This document shows, piece by piece, positions 38,718-47,495 of a DNA stretch of 64,000 nt. The number at the start of each line of letters is the position of its first letter. The stretch's first letter is position 1. The notes beneath the pieces were generated by a model that was given only the letters and a program-made list of their open reading frames with translations, searched no databases and had not been told where the DNA came from. The stretch spans positions 499,017 through 563,016 of the forward strand of contig CAVPYY010000002.1 of the NCBI GenBank assembly GCA_963710135.1. The letters are read 5' to 3'. Position numbers and translations under genes: made by a program. The stretch comes from SG8-30 sp963710135 (GTDB lineage: Bacteria > Pseudomonadota > Gammaproteobacteria > Steroidobacterales > Steroidobacteraceae).

Positions 38718-39439
38718 AACGCCGCAAGCCGATCCGGCGGTTCTTCCTGCACAACGTGCTGCCGCCGGTGGTGCTGCGCCTTTACCGGGGGCTTGGCGCC
38801 TCCTGGCGCTACGTCACCCCCAACTTCGACCACTACCAGCGGCTCGCCGCCGACGGCCGGCCGCTGGTCGGCGCCTTCCTGCACGCGCGCACTTTCCCGC
38901 TGCTGTACTACTTCAGCCGCCCCGGCCGCGGCCGCTGGATCCTGATGTGCTCGCAAAGCCGCGACGGCGAGGCCATGGCGCGGCTCGAGGAGGGGCTCGG
39001 CTTTCGCGTGGCCCGCGGCTCCTCCGGCAAGGGCGGCGCGCGCGCGCTGGTGGAGATGATCAAGGCGCAGCGTGGCGACCCGGCGCTCGGCTCCTGCCTC
39101 GCGGTCGACGGCTCGCGCGGTCCCCGCGGGACTGCCCAGCTCGGCATCCTGACGCTGGCGCAGAAGACCGGCGGGCTCGTCATGCCGGTCGCGGCGTCGG
39201 CCCGCGATGCCTGGATCTGGAAGACCTCCTGGGATCGCAGCGTGATTCCCAGGCCGCGGGCCGAGGTGCACGTGCGCTTCGGCGAGGCCTTCGAGGTGCC
39301 GGCCAAGGTCGACGCCGAAGGCCTGGAACGCCTGCGCCAGCACATGGAGACGACGCTGCTCGGCATGCACGCCGAGCTGGACCGGGAAACCGGGTTTGCC
39401 GACAGCGAGCCGCTGAAGAAGGTAGTCAGTGATCGGTGA
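38714..39439 (+). CDS. DUF374/LPLAT-like acyltransferase
   Basis: About 241 residues. Resembles the DUF374 group of lysophospholipid-acyltransferase-like proteins: an N-terminal basic helix (MKRRKPIRRFFLHNVLPP), HARTFPLLYYF, LMCSQSRDGEAMARLEEGLG, ARGSSGKGGARALVEMI, LAVDGSRGPRGTAQLG and GGLVMPVAASARDAW. This family replaces the usual HX4D with a more divergent motif. No ATG fits; CTG at 38714, overlapping the reductase stop and preceded by GGGAGAGG, is proposed and GTG at 38756 is the alternative. Coupling to HMG-CoA reductase suggests a shared role in a lipid pathway (inference). Confidence 0.72.
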   Translation: MKRRKPIRRFFLHNVLPPVVLRLYRGLGASWRYVTPNFDHYQRLAADGRPLVGAFLHARTFPLLYYFSRPGRGRWILMCSQSRDGEAMARLEEGLGFRVARGSSGKGGARALVEMIKAQRGDPALGSCLAVDGSRGPRGTAQLGILTLAQKTGGLVMPVAASARDAWIWKTSWDRSVIPRPRAEVHVRFGEAFEVPAKVDAEGLERLRQHMETTLLGMHAELDRETGFADSEPLKKVVSDR

Positions 39440-39444
39440 TCACT
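39428..39444. repeat. Short perfect inverted repeat at an acyltransferase stop
   Basis: AGTGATC, loop GGT, GATCACT, spanning the stop codon of the acyltransferase gene. There is no T-run, so a regulatory site or weak terminator are both possible. It lies just upstream of the tRNA-Val promoter. Confidence 0.45.
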
Positions 39445-39454
39445 GCCCCCGTCC

Positions 39455-39483
39455 TTGGCAGCCCCCGGGCGATGCCGTATAGT
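39455..39483 (+). promoter_or_regulatory. Sigma70 promoter of the tRNA-Val-Asp unit
   Basis: TTGGCA at 39455-39460 and TATAGT at 39478-39483 with a spacer of 17. The following bases are GC-rich (TCGGCGCC), as for other stable-RNA promoters. tRNA-Val begins 36 bases after the -10. Confidence 0.72.
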
Positions 39484-39519
39484 TCGGCGCCTCCCAGGGG
39501 CCGGGTCGGCCGGCCAGAC

Positions 39520-39595
39520 GGGTGCTTAGCTCAGCTGGGAGAGCGTCGCCCTTACAAGGCGAAGGTCGCAGGTTCGAAACCTGCAGCACCCACCA
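39520..39595 (+). tRNA. tRNA-Val (anticodon UAC)
   Basis: 76 bases including CCA. Acceptor GGGTGCT pairs with AGCACCC. The anticodon stem TCGCC/GGCGA encloses CTTACAA, anticodon TAC. Confidence 0.96.
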
Positions 39596-39600
39596 GCCGT

Positions 39601-39677
39601 GGAGCGGTAGTTCAGTTGGTTAGAATACCGGCCTGTCACGCCGGGGGTCGCGGGTTCGAGTCCCGTCCGCTCCGCCA
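39601..39677 (+). tRNA. tRNA-Asp (anticodon GUC)
   Basis: 77 bases including CCA. Acceptor GGAGCGG pairs with CCGCTCC. The anticodon stem CCGGC/GCCGG encloses CTGTCAC, anticodon GTC. It starts five bases after tRNA-Val and is followed by a strong terminator. Confidence 0.96.
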
Positions 39678-39688
39678 CTTCCAGCAAG

Positions 39689-39713
39689 AAGGCCGCCTCC
39701 GGGCGGCCTTTTT
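39689..39713 (+). terminator. Rho-independent terminator of the tRNA-Val-Asp unit
   Basis: AAGGCCGCC (39689-39697), loop TCCG, GGCGGCCTT (39702-39710), then TTT. A perfect nine-pair stem with T-tract, twelve bases after tRNA-Asp. The 160 bases from here to ppiD show nothing else I can identify. Confidence 0.88.
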
Positions 39714-39876
39714 CGTGGCCGGCCGAGCCGGCAACGAGCGGCCCCACACCCCGACGGGCGCCCACGGCCGGCACCCGGCCCGCATGGTACCCTAGCGCCC
39801 TTTCGCGGCGCGACCGCCCGGCTTTCGGGCCAATCTGGCGCGCCGCACCACGCATCAACGGGTAACGGAACGGGAC

Positions 39877-41790
39877 ATGCTGCAGGCCATTCACGACAAC
39901 CTCAAAGGCATCTTTGCCTTCATCATCCTTGGCGTCCTGTCGGTGGTTTTCATCTTCTGGGGCGTCGAGTTCGTCAGCGTCGGCGCCTTGACCGGCTCCC
40001 AGGGCATCGAGGTCAACGGCGAGCCCGTCGACGCCGCCGAAGTCCGCCAGACCTACCAGCAGCAGCTGTCGCAGTACCAGGCGGCGTTTCGCGGCAGCGA
40101 GGTGCCTGAGGAGATCCGACGGCAGATCCAGCAGGACGTGCTCGACAGCGCGATCAGCGAGGAGCTCGTGCGCCAGCGCACCGACGAGCTGCGCTTCCGC
40201 GCGAGCGACGCCGACGTCGTCGAGAGCCTGAAGGGGATCCCGCAGTTCCAGCTGGACGGCAAGTTCGACCGCGATGCGTACCTCGCGGCGCTGCGCTCGG
40301 TCAACCTCGAGCCGGCCGCCTTCGAGGCGCAGCAGCGCCGCTTCGTCGCCGCGCGCCAGCTCGATCGGGGCCTGTCGGCCACGGCCTTCGTGCTGCCCGG
40401 GGAGTTCGAGCGCCGCCAGGCGCTGCTCGGCGAGTCGCGCGAGATCGGCTGGATGGTGGTCCCGGCGTCACGCTTCCTCGGTGCTGCCAAGCCCGACGAG
40501 GCCGCCATCGAGGCCTACTACCAGGACCACACGCAGGATTACCAGACCGCCGAGACGGCGAACGTCCAGTTCGTCGAGCTCGACCTCGCCACGCTGACCG
40601 AGCAGGTCGCGGTCACCGAAGAGGCGCTGCTGCAGTTCTACAACGATCATCTGGATCGCTACACCACGCCCGAGCGGCGCCGGGCGAGCCACATCCTGAT
40701 CACCGCCGAGGGTGGCGACGAAGCCGGCGCCGAGGCCCGCGCCGTGACCGCCTACCAGCGCGCGTCGGGCGGCGAGGACTTCGCGGCGCTGGCGAAGGAA
40801 CTCTCTCAGGATCCCGGTTCGGCGGCGCAGGGCGGCGATCTCGGCTGGTCCGAGCGCTCCTTCTTCGTCAAGCCGTTCGCCGATGCCGTCTGGTCGCTCG
40901 CGCCCGGCGAGATCAGCAAGCCGGTGCGCACCGAGTTCGGCTGGCACGTCATCCGCCTGGAAGGCGTCGAAGGCGGCGCCCAGCGCAGCTTCGACGAGGT
41001 GCGCGCCGAGCTCGAGCCGGAGTATCGCCGCGCCGAGGCAGAGCAGCTGTTCGGCGACCTGCAGGAGCAGCTCGACACCGAAGCGTTCGAGGCAGGCGCC
41101 GACCTGCAGCGGGTGGCGGAGTCGATGGGCCTGGAGGTCCAGTCCGTGCCCGGTTTCACGCGCACCGGCGGCGGTGTGCTCGGCGGGTCGCCGGACCTGA
41201 TCGCCACCGTGTTCCAGCCGGATGTCCTGTCGGGGCAATCCATCCGCACGGTCGAGCTCGCCCCCGGCCGGATCGTCGCCGTCAAGGTGGTGGCCCACCA
41301 GCCGCCGCGCGACCGTCCGCTCGACGAGGTGCGCGAGGACGTCACCGCCGCGCTCGCGATCGAACTGGCCCGCAAGGCGGCGCAGGATCGTGCCGAGGCG
41401 CTGGCTGCGTCGCTGCGCGAGGGCGCCAACTGGGAAGACACCACCCGCGACTGGGTACCGGCCGAAACGGCCGACGACCCGAGCACACGGCTGCGCTTCG
41501 TGCAGCGCGACGCGGTGAGTGCGCCGCCGGCCGTGACGCAGGCGGTGTTCAAGGCACCACCGCCGAAGGAGGCGCGCGTCTACGGCACCGTCGAGCTGGG
41601 CTCGGGTGACGTGGCGGTGTGGGCCCTGGCCGCGGTGCGCCCGGGTGCGTCGCTGGGGCTGGCCCCGGCGCAACGGGCCCAGGCCATGCGTGAGGCCCGC
41701 GAGGCCGCGACCATCCGCGACAGCGCGATGTACCTCACCGAGTTGCGCGCCGCCGCCAAGATCGAGGTGAACCCGCAGCTGTTCGAGTGA
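39877..41790 (+). CDS. ppiD: PpiD/SurA-type periplasmic folding chaperone
   Basis: A 637-residue protein anchored in the inner membrane by one N-terminal helix (GIFAFIILGVLSVVFIFWGVEF) with the bulk in the periplasm. SurA-like N-terminal helical chaperone region, then a parvulin domain at about residues 266-361 (RRASHILITAEGGDEA, GGDLGWSERSFFVKPFADAVW, TEFGWHVIRLEG), then a second degenerate region. It assists outer-membrane and secreted protein folding at the Sec exit. Location after lon, and tRNA-Val/Asp, is common in pseudomonads. Confidence 0.93.
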   Translation: MLQAIHDNLKGIFAFIILGVLSVVFIFWGVEFVSVGALTGSQGIEVNGEPVDAAEVRQTYQQQLSQYQAAFRGSEVPEEIRRQIQQDVLDSAISEELVRQRTDELRFRASDADVVESLKGIPQFQLDGKFDRDAYLAALRSVNLEPAAFEAQQRRFVAARQLDRGLSATAFVLPGEFERRQALLGESREIGWMVVPASRFLGAAKPDEAAIEAYYQDHTQDYQTAETANVQFVELDLATLTEQVAVTEEALLQFYNDHLDRYTTPERRRASHILITAEGGDEAGAEARAVTAYQRASGGEDFAALAKELSQDPGSAAQGGDLGWSERSFFVKPFADAVWSLAPGEISKPVRTEFGWHVIRLEGVEGGAQRSFDEVRAELEPEYRRAEAEQLFGDLQEQLDTEAFEAGADLQRVAESMGLEVQSVPGFTRTGGGVLGGSPDLIATVFQPDVLSGQSIRTVELAPGRIVAVKVVAHQPPRDRPLDEVREDVTAALAIELARKAAQDRAEALAASLREGANWEDTTRDWVPAETADDPSTRLRFVQRDAVSAPPAVTQAVFKAPPPKEARVYGTVELGSGDVAVWALAAVRPGASLGLAPAQRAQAMREAREAATIRDSAMYLTELRAAAKIEVNPQLFE

Positions 41791-41851
41791 CCGATCCCGG
41801 GCCCGCGAGGGCGCGGCGTGCAGGCCCTCGGGCCGGCGAGGGAGTGAACGC

Positions 41852-43147
41852 ATGAAGAACGCAGACACCGGCCGGCTGGCGCTGCACTGGCAGATACTCA
41901 TCGCCATCGGCCTCGCGGTGCCCGCCGGGCTGCTGGCCGGCGAAGAGGCCGGCATCCTCGGCGTGACCTTCTACTCGGTGTTCGACTTCATCGGCACCCT
42001 GTTCCTCAACGCGCTCAAGATGCTGATCGTGCCGCTGATCGCCTCGTCGATGATCGTCGGCGTGGCCGGCATCGGCGGCAGCGACGCGCTCGGGCGCCTC
42101 GGCGGCCGGACGCTGCTGTTCTACGCCAGCACCAGCCTCATGGCGATCATCGTCGGGCTGACGATCATCAACATCGTCCGCCCCGGCATCGTCGGCGGGG
42201 AGCCGGCGGGCGAGCAGATGGCGCTCGAGGCCGACACCTCCTCGGTCAGCGCGCTGATCGGCGATCGCGACGCCGGCGACATCGTGGAGATCTTCATCCG
42301 CATGGTGCCGGAGAACGTGTTCGCGGCGGCGACCAACAACGGCGCGATCCTCTCCATCATCTTCTTCAGCCTGCTGTTCGGCTTCTTCATGACGCGCATC
42401 GACATCGTGCACCGCCAGGTGCTGATGTCGTTCTGGAAGGGCGTGTTCGACGTCATGACCAAGATGACCGAGTGGGTCATGACGCTTGCGCCCTATGGCG
42501 TGTTCGGCCTGGTGGCGCGGGTGGTCGCCAAGGCGGGGCTGTCTGCGGCGGAGCCGTTGTTCATCTTCGCGCTGTGCGTGCTGGCGAGCCTCGCCATTCA
42601 CCTGTTCATCACGCTGCCGCTGTTCATCCGCGTCTTCACCGGCCTCAACCCGCGGCCCATGTTCGGCGCGATGGCGCCGGCGCTGCTGACCGCGTTCTCC
42701 ACCGCGTCCTCGTCGGCGACCGTGCCGGTGACGCTCGACTGCCTGGAGAAGCGCGTCGGCGTGTCGAACAAGATCTCGAGCTTCGTGATCCCGCTTGGCG
42801 CCACGGTCAACATGAACGGCACGGCGCTGTACGAGTGCGCGGCGGTCATCTTCATCGCCCAGGCCTACGGGCTCGAGATGACGCTGTTCACGCAGTTCAC
42901 CGTGGTGGTGCTGGCGCTGGTGACCTCGATCGGCGTGGCCGGCATCCCGGCGGCGTCGCTGGTCGCGATCGCGGTCATCCTCACGGCCGTCGGCCTGCCG
43001 GCCGAGGCGATCGCCGTGCTGTTCGTGTTCGACCGCATCCTCGACATGGCCCGCACGGCCGTGAACGTCGCGGGCGACGCCGCGGCCGCGGTGATCGTGG
43101 CCCACATGGAAGGCGAGCACAACATCCTCGACCGCCGCCACCCCTGA
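41852..43147 (+). CDS. Dicarboxylate/amino acid:cation symporter
   Basis: A 431-residue transporter of the DAACS (SDF) family that couples uptake of glutamate, aspartate or C4-dicarboxylates to Na+ or H+. About eight membrane helices and two re-entrant loops. Family motifs: serine-rich re-entrant FSTASSSATVPVTL, and NMNGTALYECAAVIF (the NMDGT-type motif with Asn in place of Asp). Both are near the C-terminal substrate site. The substrate is not resolvable. A repeat island begins four bases after the stop. Confidence 0.9.
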   Translation: MKNADTGRLALHWQILIAIGLAVPAGLLAGEEAGILGVTFYSVFDFIGTLFLNALKMLIVPLIASSMIVGVAGIGGSDALGRLGGRTLLFYASTSLMAIIVGLTIINIVRPGIVGGEPAGEQMALEADTSSVSALIGDRDAGDIVEIFIRMVPENVFAAATNNGAILSIIFFSLLFGFFMTRIDIVHRQVLMSFWKGVFDVMTKMTEWVMTLAPYGVFGLVARVVAKAGLSAAEPLFIFALCVLASLAIHLFITLPLFIRVFTGLNPRPMFGAMAPALLTAFSTASSSATVPVTLDCLEKRVGVSNKISSFVIPLGATVNMNGTALYECAAVIFIAQAYGLEMTLFTQFTVVVLALVTSIGVAGIPAASLVAIAVILTAVGLPAEAIAVLFVFDRILDMARTAVNVAGDAAAAVIVAHMEGEHNILDRRHP

Positions 43148-43150
43148 CCC

Positions 43151-43333
43151 GGGGACTGTCCCCGCAGGGGACTGTCCCCGTTGTGGCGGTGAGTTGGGGA
43201 CTGTCCCCGCAGGGGACTGTCCCCTGAGGCGGCACTGGAGCCGGGACCGTGCCCCCGTCGCGGCACGTGAGCCTGGGCTGTCCCGAACGGAGGACGGGGC
43301 CCCTGTCGCGGCACCGTCATGGGGACTGTCCCC
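43151..43333. repeat. GGGGACTGTCCCC palindromes after the symporter gene
   Basis: Five copies at 43151-43163, 43167-43179, 43196-43208, 43212-43224 and 43321-43333, arranged as two pairs and a single. The 97 bases between the fourth and fifth copies hold degenerate versions of the word. The array starts four bases after the symporter stop and leads into hairpin copy 3. Confidence 0.88.
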
Positions 43334-43366
43334 GCGAGGCACGTCCGCAGGAACGGCGACCACCGC

Positions 43367-43453
43367 GCGGGTCTCTCTACTCCTGTAGAGCCTCTTGCTC
43401 GCTCCGGCAACCCAAAGTCGCTCGCAAGAGGCCTACAGTCGTCCTCGACCCGC
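43367..43453. repeat. 87-bp hairpin element, copy 3
   Basis: Same length and stems as the copies at 1571 and 24411, with the loop changed from CCGCCGAGCCAAAG to CCGGCAACCCAAAG. Stem conservation with loop change argues that the folded structure matters. It lies 19 bases from the fabI stop, between convergent genes, and the 144-bp repeat is absent here. Confidence 0.83.
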
Positions 43454-43472
43454 TCTTGGCGGCGCCCTGCCG

Positions 43473-44258
43473 CTACTCGTCGAAACTCATCCCCACGTGG
43501 CTATACCCCGCATCCACGTACAGCACCTCGCCGGTGATGCCCGCGGCGAGGTCCGAACACAGGAACGCCGCCGCATTGCCGACGTCCTCCGTCGTGACGC
43601 TGCGCCGAAGCGGCGCGGCCTTCTCGACGTGGTGCAGCATCTTGCGAAAGCCCGGGATGCCGGCGGCGGCCAGCGTCTTGATCGGCCCGGCGGAGATGGC
43701 GTTGGCGCGAATGCCCTTCGGGCCGAGGTCGGCAGCGAGGAAGCGTACGTTGGCCTCGAGGCTCGCCTTGGCCAGCCCCATGACGTTGTAGGCCGGCACC
43801 GAGCGCACCGCGCCCAGGTACGAGAGCGTCAGCAGCGAGCCGGCGCGCCCCGCCATCATCGGCGCGCCGGCGGCGGCGAGCGCGGTCAGGCTGTAGCTCG
43901 AGATGTCGTGGGCGATGCGGAAGTTCTCGCGCGTGGTTGCCTCGACGAAGCCGCCGGTGAGCGCGTCGCGCGGCGCGAAGCCCACCGAGTGCACGATCAC
44001 GTCGAGCCCGTCCCAGGCTTTCTTCAGCCCCGCAAACGCCTCCGCGATCTGCTCGTCGAAGCTGACGTCCATGGGCATCACCAGCTGCGAGCCGACCTGT
44101 CCCGCCAGGTCGATGACGCGGTCCTTGATGCGGTCGTTCTGGAACGTGAACGCCAGCTCGGCGCCTTCGCGGTGCATCGCCTGCGCGATGCCCCAGGCGA
44201 TCGAGCGATCGGTCGCGAGCCCGACGATCAGGACCTTCTTGCCGGCGAGGAATCCCAT
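43473..44258 (-). CDS. fabI: Enoyl-ACP reductase
   Basis: NADH-dependent last step of fatty-acid elongation, target of triclosan. 261 residues, short-chain dehydrogenase fold. The cofactor-binding start is KKVLIVGLATDRSIAWGIA. The active-site pattern Y-x9-Y-x6-K is visible in SYLGAVRSVPAY and NVMGLAKASLEAN. The conserved DISSYSLTALA and SAGPIKTLAA loops are present. Leftward, convergent with the symporter; mltD lies 25 bases away on the same strand (upstream). Confidence 0.97.
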   Translation of the reverse strand: MGFLAGKKVLIVGLATDRSIAWGIAQAMHREGAELAFTFQNDRIKDRVIDLAGQVGSQLVMPMDVSFDEQIAEAFAGLKKAWDGLDVIVHSVGFAPRDALTGGFVEATTRENFRIAHDISSYSLTALAAAGAPMMAGRAGSLLTLSYLGAVRSVPAYNVMGLAKASLEANVRFLAADLGPKGIRANAISAGPIKTLAAAGIPGFRKMLHHVEKAAPLRRSVTTEDVGNAAAFLCSDLAAGITGEVLYVDAGYSHVGMSFDE

Positions 44259-44283
44259 GTCACGGATCTCCAGAGTGTGCCTG

Positions 44284-45864
44284 TCAGCCGCCGAAGTCGC
44301 GCGAGGCGTTGACGCGAACCGTCAGGCGCTGTCCCGTGCGCAGCCAGGTGCGGGTGCCCATGTCGTTCCAGGCCTGCAGCTGCCGCACCGACACCGAAAA
44401 GCGCCGCGCGATGCCCGAGAGCGTGTCGCCACGCTTGACCTGGTAGCTGATCTCGCGGGTCGCCGGGCCCGGCGCGCTCGCCACCGACCCGCCGGGCGGG
44501 CGCACGTTCAGCCGCTGGCCGGGACGCAGGACCGAGTTCTGGTTGATGCCGTTGGCGCGCGCCAGCTCGCCGACGCTCATGCCGTAGCGGCGGCTGATGC
44601 TCCACAGGCTCTCGCCGCTCTTCACCCGGTGCACGGTGGTGGCGGAGCGCACCAGCCCCGAGCGCAGCGGCGACACTTCGCCGCCCGGCACCAGCAGGGT
44701 CGCACCTGCCTTCAGCCCGCTGCCGTCGAGCTCGTTGACGCGGCTCAGGAACGTCACCGGCACGCGGTAGCGGCCGGCGATGGCGTCCAGCGTGTCGCCC
44801 TTGGCCACCTCGTAGGCGGCCAGGCGGGCCCGCGCCGGCGGGTCGAGCGCGGCAAAGCGCTCCTGGAAGGAATCCACCACGACGGCCGGGATCAGCAGGC
44901 GATGCGGCCCGTCCGGGGCGGTCACCCACTGGCTCCAGCCGGGGTTCAGCGCGTGCAGCTCCTCGACGTCGATGCCGGCCAGCTCCGCCGCCAGGCGCAG
45001 GTCCACCGGCCCGCCGGTCTCGACCACCTCGAAGTACGAGGCGTCGGGGATGTAGGGCAGCGTGACGCCGTAGGCCGCGGGGTTCCTCACCAGCCGCGCC
45101 AGCGCCATCAGCTTCGGCACATAGGCGCGCGTCTCGCTCGGCAGCGACAGCGAGAAGAAGTCCGTGTCGCGGCCCAGCGCCTCGGCGCGGGCGATCGAGC
45201 GGCGCAGGCTGCCGTTGCCCACGTTGTAGGCGGCCACCGCCAGCATCCAGTCGCCGCCGAACATGTCGTTCAGCAGCGTCAGGTAGTCGAGCGCAGCGTT
45301 GGTGGAGAGCAGCACGTCGCGGCGCTGGTCCTGCCACCAGTCCTGCCGGAGCTCGAAGCGCTTGCCGGTGCTCGGGATGAACTGCCACAGCCCCGAGGCG
45401 TGCGAGCGCGAGTAGGCGAACGGGTTGAACGCGCTCTCGACCACCGGCAGCAGCGCGAGCTCCATGGGCAGGCCGCGGCGCTCCACTTCGTTGGCGATGT
45501 AGTGCAGGTAGCGCTGCGCGCGCTCCATCACGCGGTTCAGGTAGTCCGCGTTGCGCACGTACCAGTCGAGCTGCACGTCGATGCTGCGGTTGTCGACGTC
45601 CGGCAGCTGGTAGCCGGCCCGGATCCGTTCGAGCACGTCCGGAAACACGATCGGCGTGGGCGGCAGCTCGTCGTGCAGCGGCGCGGTCTCGATGGGCAGC
45701 GGCAGCGGTGTCGGGATGCGCTGCGCGGCGCGCGCGGCGGGATCGTTCTGGATCACCTGTTCAGGCAGCGACGACACCGGCCGGGTCGGCGCGCTGCAGC
45801 CGGCCGCCAGCAGGGCCAGGCCGAGCACGGCGAACGCGGCGGGCAGCCCCGGCCGGCGGCTCAT
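44284..45864 (-). CDS. mltD: Membrane-bound lytic transglycosylase D
   Basis: Cleaves peptidoglycan between MurNAc and GlcNAc, releasing anhydro-muropeptides. 526 residues. A lipoprotein signal (ALLAAGC) anchors it to the outer membrane. The SLT domain is at about residues 115-255, with the catalytic glutamate in LLPVVESAFNPFAYS and AYNVGNGSLRRSI. Three LysM domains follow (YEVAKGDTLDAIA, HRVKSGESLWSIS, YQVKRGDTLSGIA) that bind the wall. The start at 45864 overlaps the gloB stop by four bases. Genes gloB-mltD are adjacent in many relatives. Confidence 0.95.
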   Translation of the reverse strand: MSRRPGLPAAFAVLGLALLAAGCSAPTRPVSSLPEQVIQNDPAARAAQRIPTPLPLPIETAPLHDELPPTPIVFPDVLERIRAGYQLPDVDNRSIDVQLDWYVRNADYLNRVMERAQRYLHYIANEVERRGLPMELALLPVVESAFNPFAYSRSHASGLWQFIPSTGKRFELRQDWWQDQRRDVLLSTNAALDYLTLLNDMFGGDWMLAVAAYNVGNGSLRRSIARAEALGRDTDFFSLSLPSETRAYVPKLMALARLVRNPAAYGVTLPYIPDASYFEVVETGGPVDLRLAAELAGIDVEELHALNPGWSQWVTAPDGPHRLLIPAVVVDSFQERFAALDPPARARLAAYEVAKGDTLDAIAGRYRVPVTFLSRVNELDGSGLKAGATLLVPGGEVSPLRSGLVRSATTVHRVKSGESLWSISRRYGMSVGELARANGINQNSVLRPGQRLNVRPPGGSVASAPGPATREISYQVKRGDTLSGIARRFSVSVRQLQAWNDMGTRTWLRTGQRLTVRVNASRDFGG

Positions 45865-46637
45865 CGGAAGCCGTCCTTCCACTGGCGGATCTCGGCGAAC
45901 ACCTCGACCGGCGTGGCGAGCGGGCGGCCGGCGTGGCGCTCGGCCGCGCGCCGCACCCCGGCTTCGCGCGCGCGCAGGAACGGGTTCACCCGCTTCTCGC
46001 GGCCGATGGTGGTCGGCACCGTCGGCTGGTCGCGCTCGCGCAGCGCCGCCGCGTCCGCCTGCCAGGCCTGCAGGTCGCCGTTCTCGGGTTCCACGTTCAG
46101 CGCAAAGCGCAGGTTGGAGAGCGTGTACTCGTGCGCGCAGTAGACGCGCGTGTCGTCCGGCAGCGACGCCAACGCGTCGAGTGAGGCCAGCATCTGGCCG
46201 GGCGTGCCCTCGAACAGGCGGCCGCAGCCGGCGCTGAACAGCGTGTCGCCGCAGAACACCGCGCCGTGGCCGACGTAGGCGATGTGGCCGGCGGTGTGGC
46301 CTGGCACGTCCAGCACGTCGAAGGTCAGGCCGAGCTTCGGCAACGCGACCTGGTCGCCCCCCGATAGCGGCAGCGGCATGCCCGGCAGCCGTTCCCGGGC
46401 CGGTCCGTAGACCCGCGCGCCGGTACGTTCGACCAGTTCCGCGACCCCGCCGACGTGGTCGGCATGGTGGTGCGTGATCAGGATGGTGTCGAGAGTCAGG
46501 CCGCCGGCCTCCAGCGCCGCCAGGATCGCCCGGGCATCGCCCGGATCGACCGCAGCGACCCGGCGCGCCTGCACCTGCCCGTGGACCAGCCACAGGTAGT
46601 TGTCGGCAAAGGCGCGAACCGGGGTGACGTTCAGCAT
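45861..46637 (-). CDS. gloB: Hydroxyacylglutathione hydrolase (glyoxalase II)
   Basis: Hydrolyses S-lactoylglutathione to D-lactate and glutathione in methylglyoxal detoxification. 258 residues of the metallo-beta-lactamase fold. The metal site is ITHHHADHVGG, with further ligands in VPGHTAGHIAYVG and FCGDTLFSAGCGRLFEG. The C-terminal block VNPFLRAREAGVRRA is typical of GloB. Divergent from yafS and translationally coupled to mltD. Confidence 0.96.
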   Translation of the reverse strand: MLNVTPVRAFADNYLWLVHGQVQARRVAAVDPGDARAILAALEAGGLTLDTILITHHHADHVGGVAELVERTGARVYGPARERLPGMPLPLSGGDQVALPKLGLTFDVLDVPGHTAGHIAYVGHGAVFCGDTLFSAGCGRLFEGTPGQMLASLDALASLPDDTRVYCAHEYTLSNLRFALNVEPENGDLQAWQADAAALRERDQPTVPTTIGREKRVNPFLRAREAGVRRAAERHAGRPLATPVEVFAEIRQWKDGFR

Positions 46638-46763
46638 GAGCAGGCCAGGATGAGTTGTCCGCGCGGGCCCACGGCGACCCGCGGCTATTAAACCGTCACG
46701 GTTCCCCGAATGCTACCCCGTCGGTGTACGCGCCGGGCGACGCGACACGGTATCCTCCCGCCC

Positions 46764-47495
46764 ATGCTGCCGGACTACCCGAAACTGAGCGCATGGTTCG
46801 AAGGGCCGCTGGGGGCCGCGCTCCTCGAGCAGGAGAGCGCCGCCGTCGGCGCCGCCATCGAGTGCGTCTTCGGCCAGCAGTTCCTGCAGATCGGGGCCTG
46901 GGGTCCGCCGCAACTGTTCCTCGACCAGGCGCGCACGCCGCGCCGGGCGCTGCTGTCGGCGCGCGGCGACGCGGGTGCCGGCATCCGCTCGCATGCCGCG
47001 GCGCTGCCGGTGCAGAGCGGCAGCATCGACGCCGTCATCCTGCCGCATACGCTCGAGTTCGAGGACGATCCGCACGAGGTGTTGCGCGAGGCCGAGCGCG
47101 TACTGACCGGCGAGGGCGCGCTGGTGATCCTCGGCTTCGAGCCGCTGGGGCCCTGGGCGCTGCGTCACCGGATCGCGCGCGGCGGCTGGCCGCCGAGCAT
47201 GGTGCGGGTGCTGTCCGAACGACGGCTGTGCGACTGGCTCAAGCTGCTCGGCTTCGACGTCGACCCGGCCCGGCGCTTCCTGTACACGCTGCCCTTTGCG
47301 CGCATGCAGAGCGGCCGTCCGCGCCGCTGGCTCGAGGCGAGCGGCAGCCACGTCTGGCCCAGGCTCTCCGGCGCCTACGTGCTGGTCGCCCGCAAGCGCG
47401 TGTTCAGCATGACGCCGATGCGGCTGCGCGCCCGGCCGCGCCCGCAGGTGCTTGCCGGCGGCCTGGTGGAGCCGTCCGCCCGGGTCGGGACGTGA
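46764..47495 (+). CDS. yafS: YafS-like SAM-dependent methyltransferase
   Basis: A 243-residue class I methyltransferase-like protein. The region FLQIGAWG matches the SAM-binding strand loosely, without the classic GxGxG. The acidic post-motif is SIDAVILPHTLEFEDDPHEVLREAERVLTGE-like (VILPHTLEF, DDPHEVLREAERVL). The substrate is unknown. Position between gloB and rnhA-dnaQ matches E. coli yafS. The start at 46764 is preferred to earlier codons since homology begins at LPDYPKLSAWFEGPLG. Its stop overlaps the rnhA GTG. Confidence 0.85.
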   Translation: MLPDYPKLSAWFEGPLGAALLEQESAAVGAAIECVFGQQFLQIGAWGPPQLFLDQARTPRRALLSARGDAGAGIRSHAAALPVQSGSIDAVILPHTLEFEDDPHEVLREAERVLTGEGALVILGFEPLGPWALRHRIARGGWPPSMVRVLSERRLCDWLKLLGFDVDPARRFLYTLPFARMQSGRPRRWLEASGSHVWPRLSGAYVLVARKRVFSMTPMRLRARPRPQVLAGGLVEPSARVGT

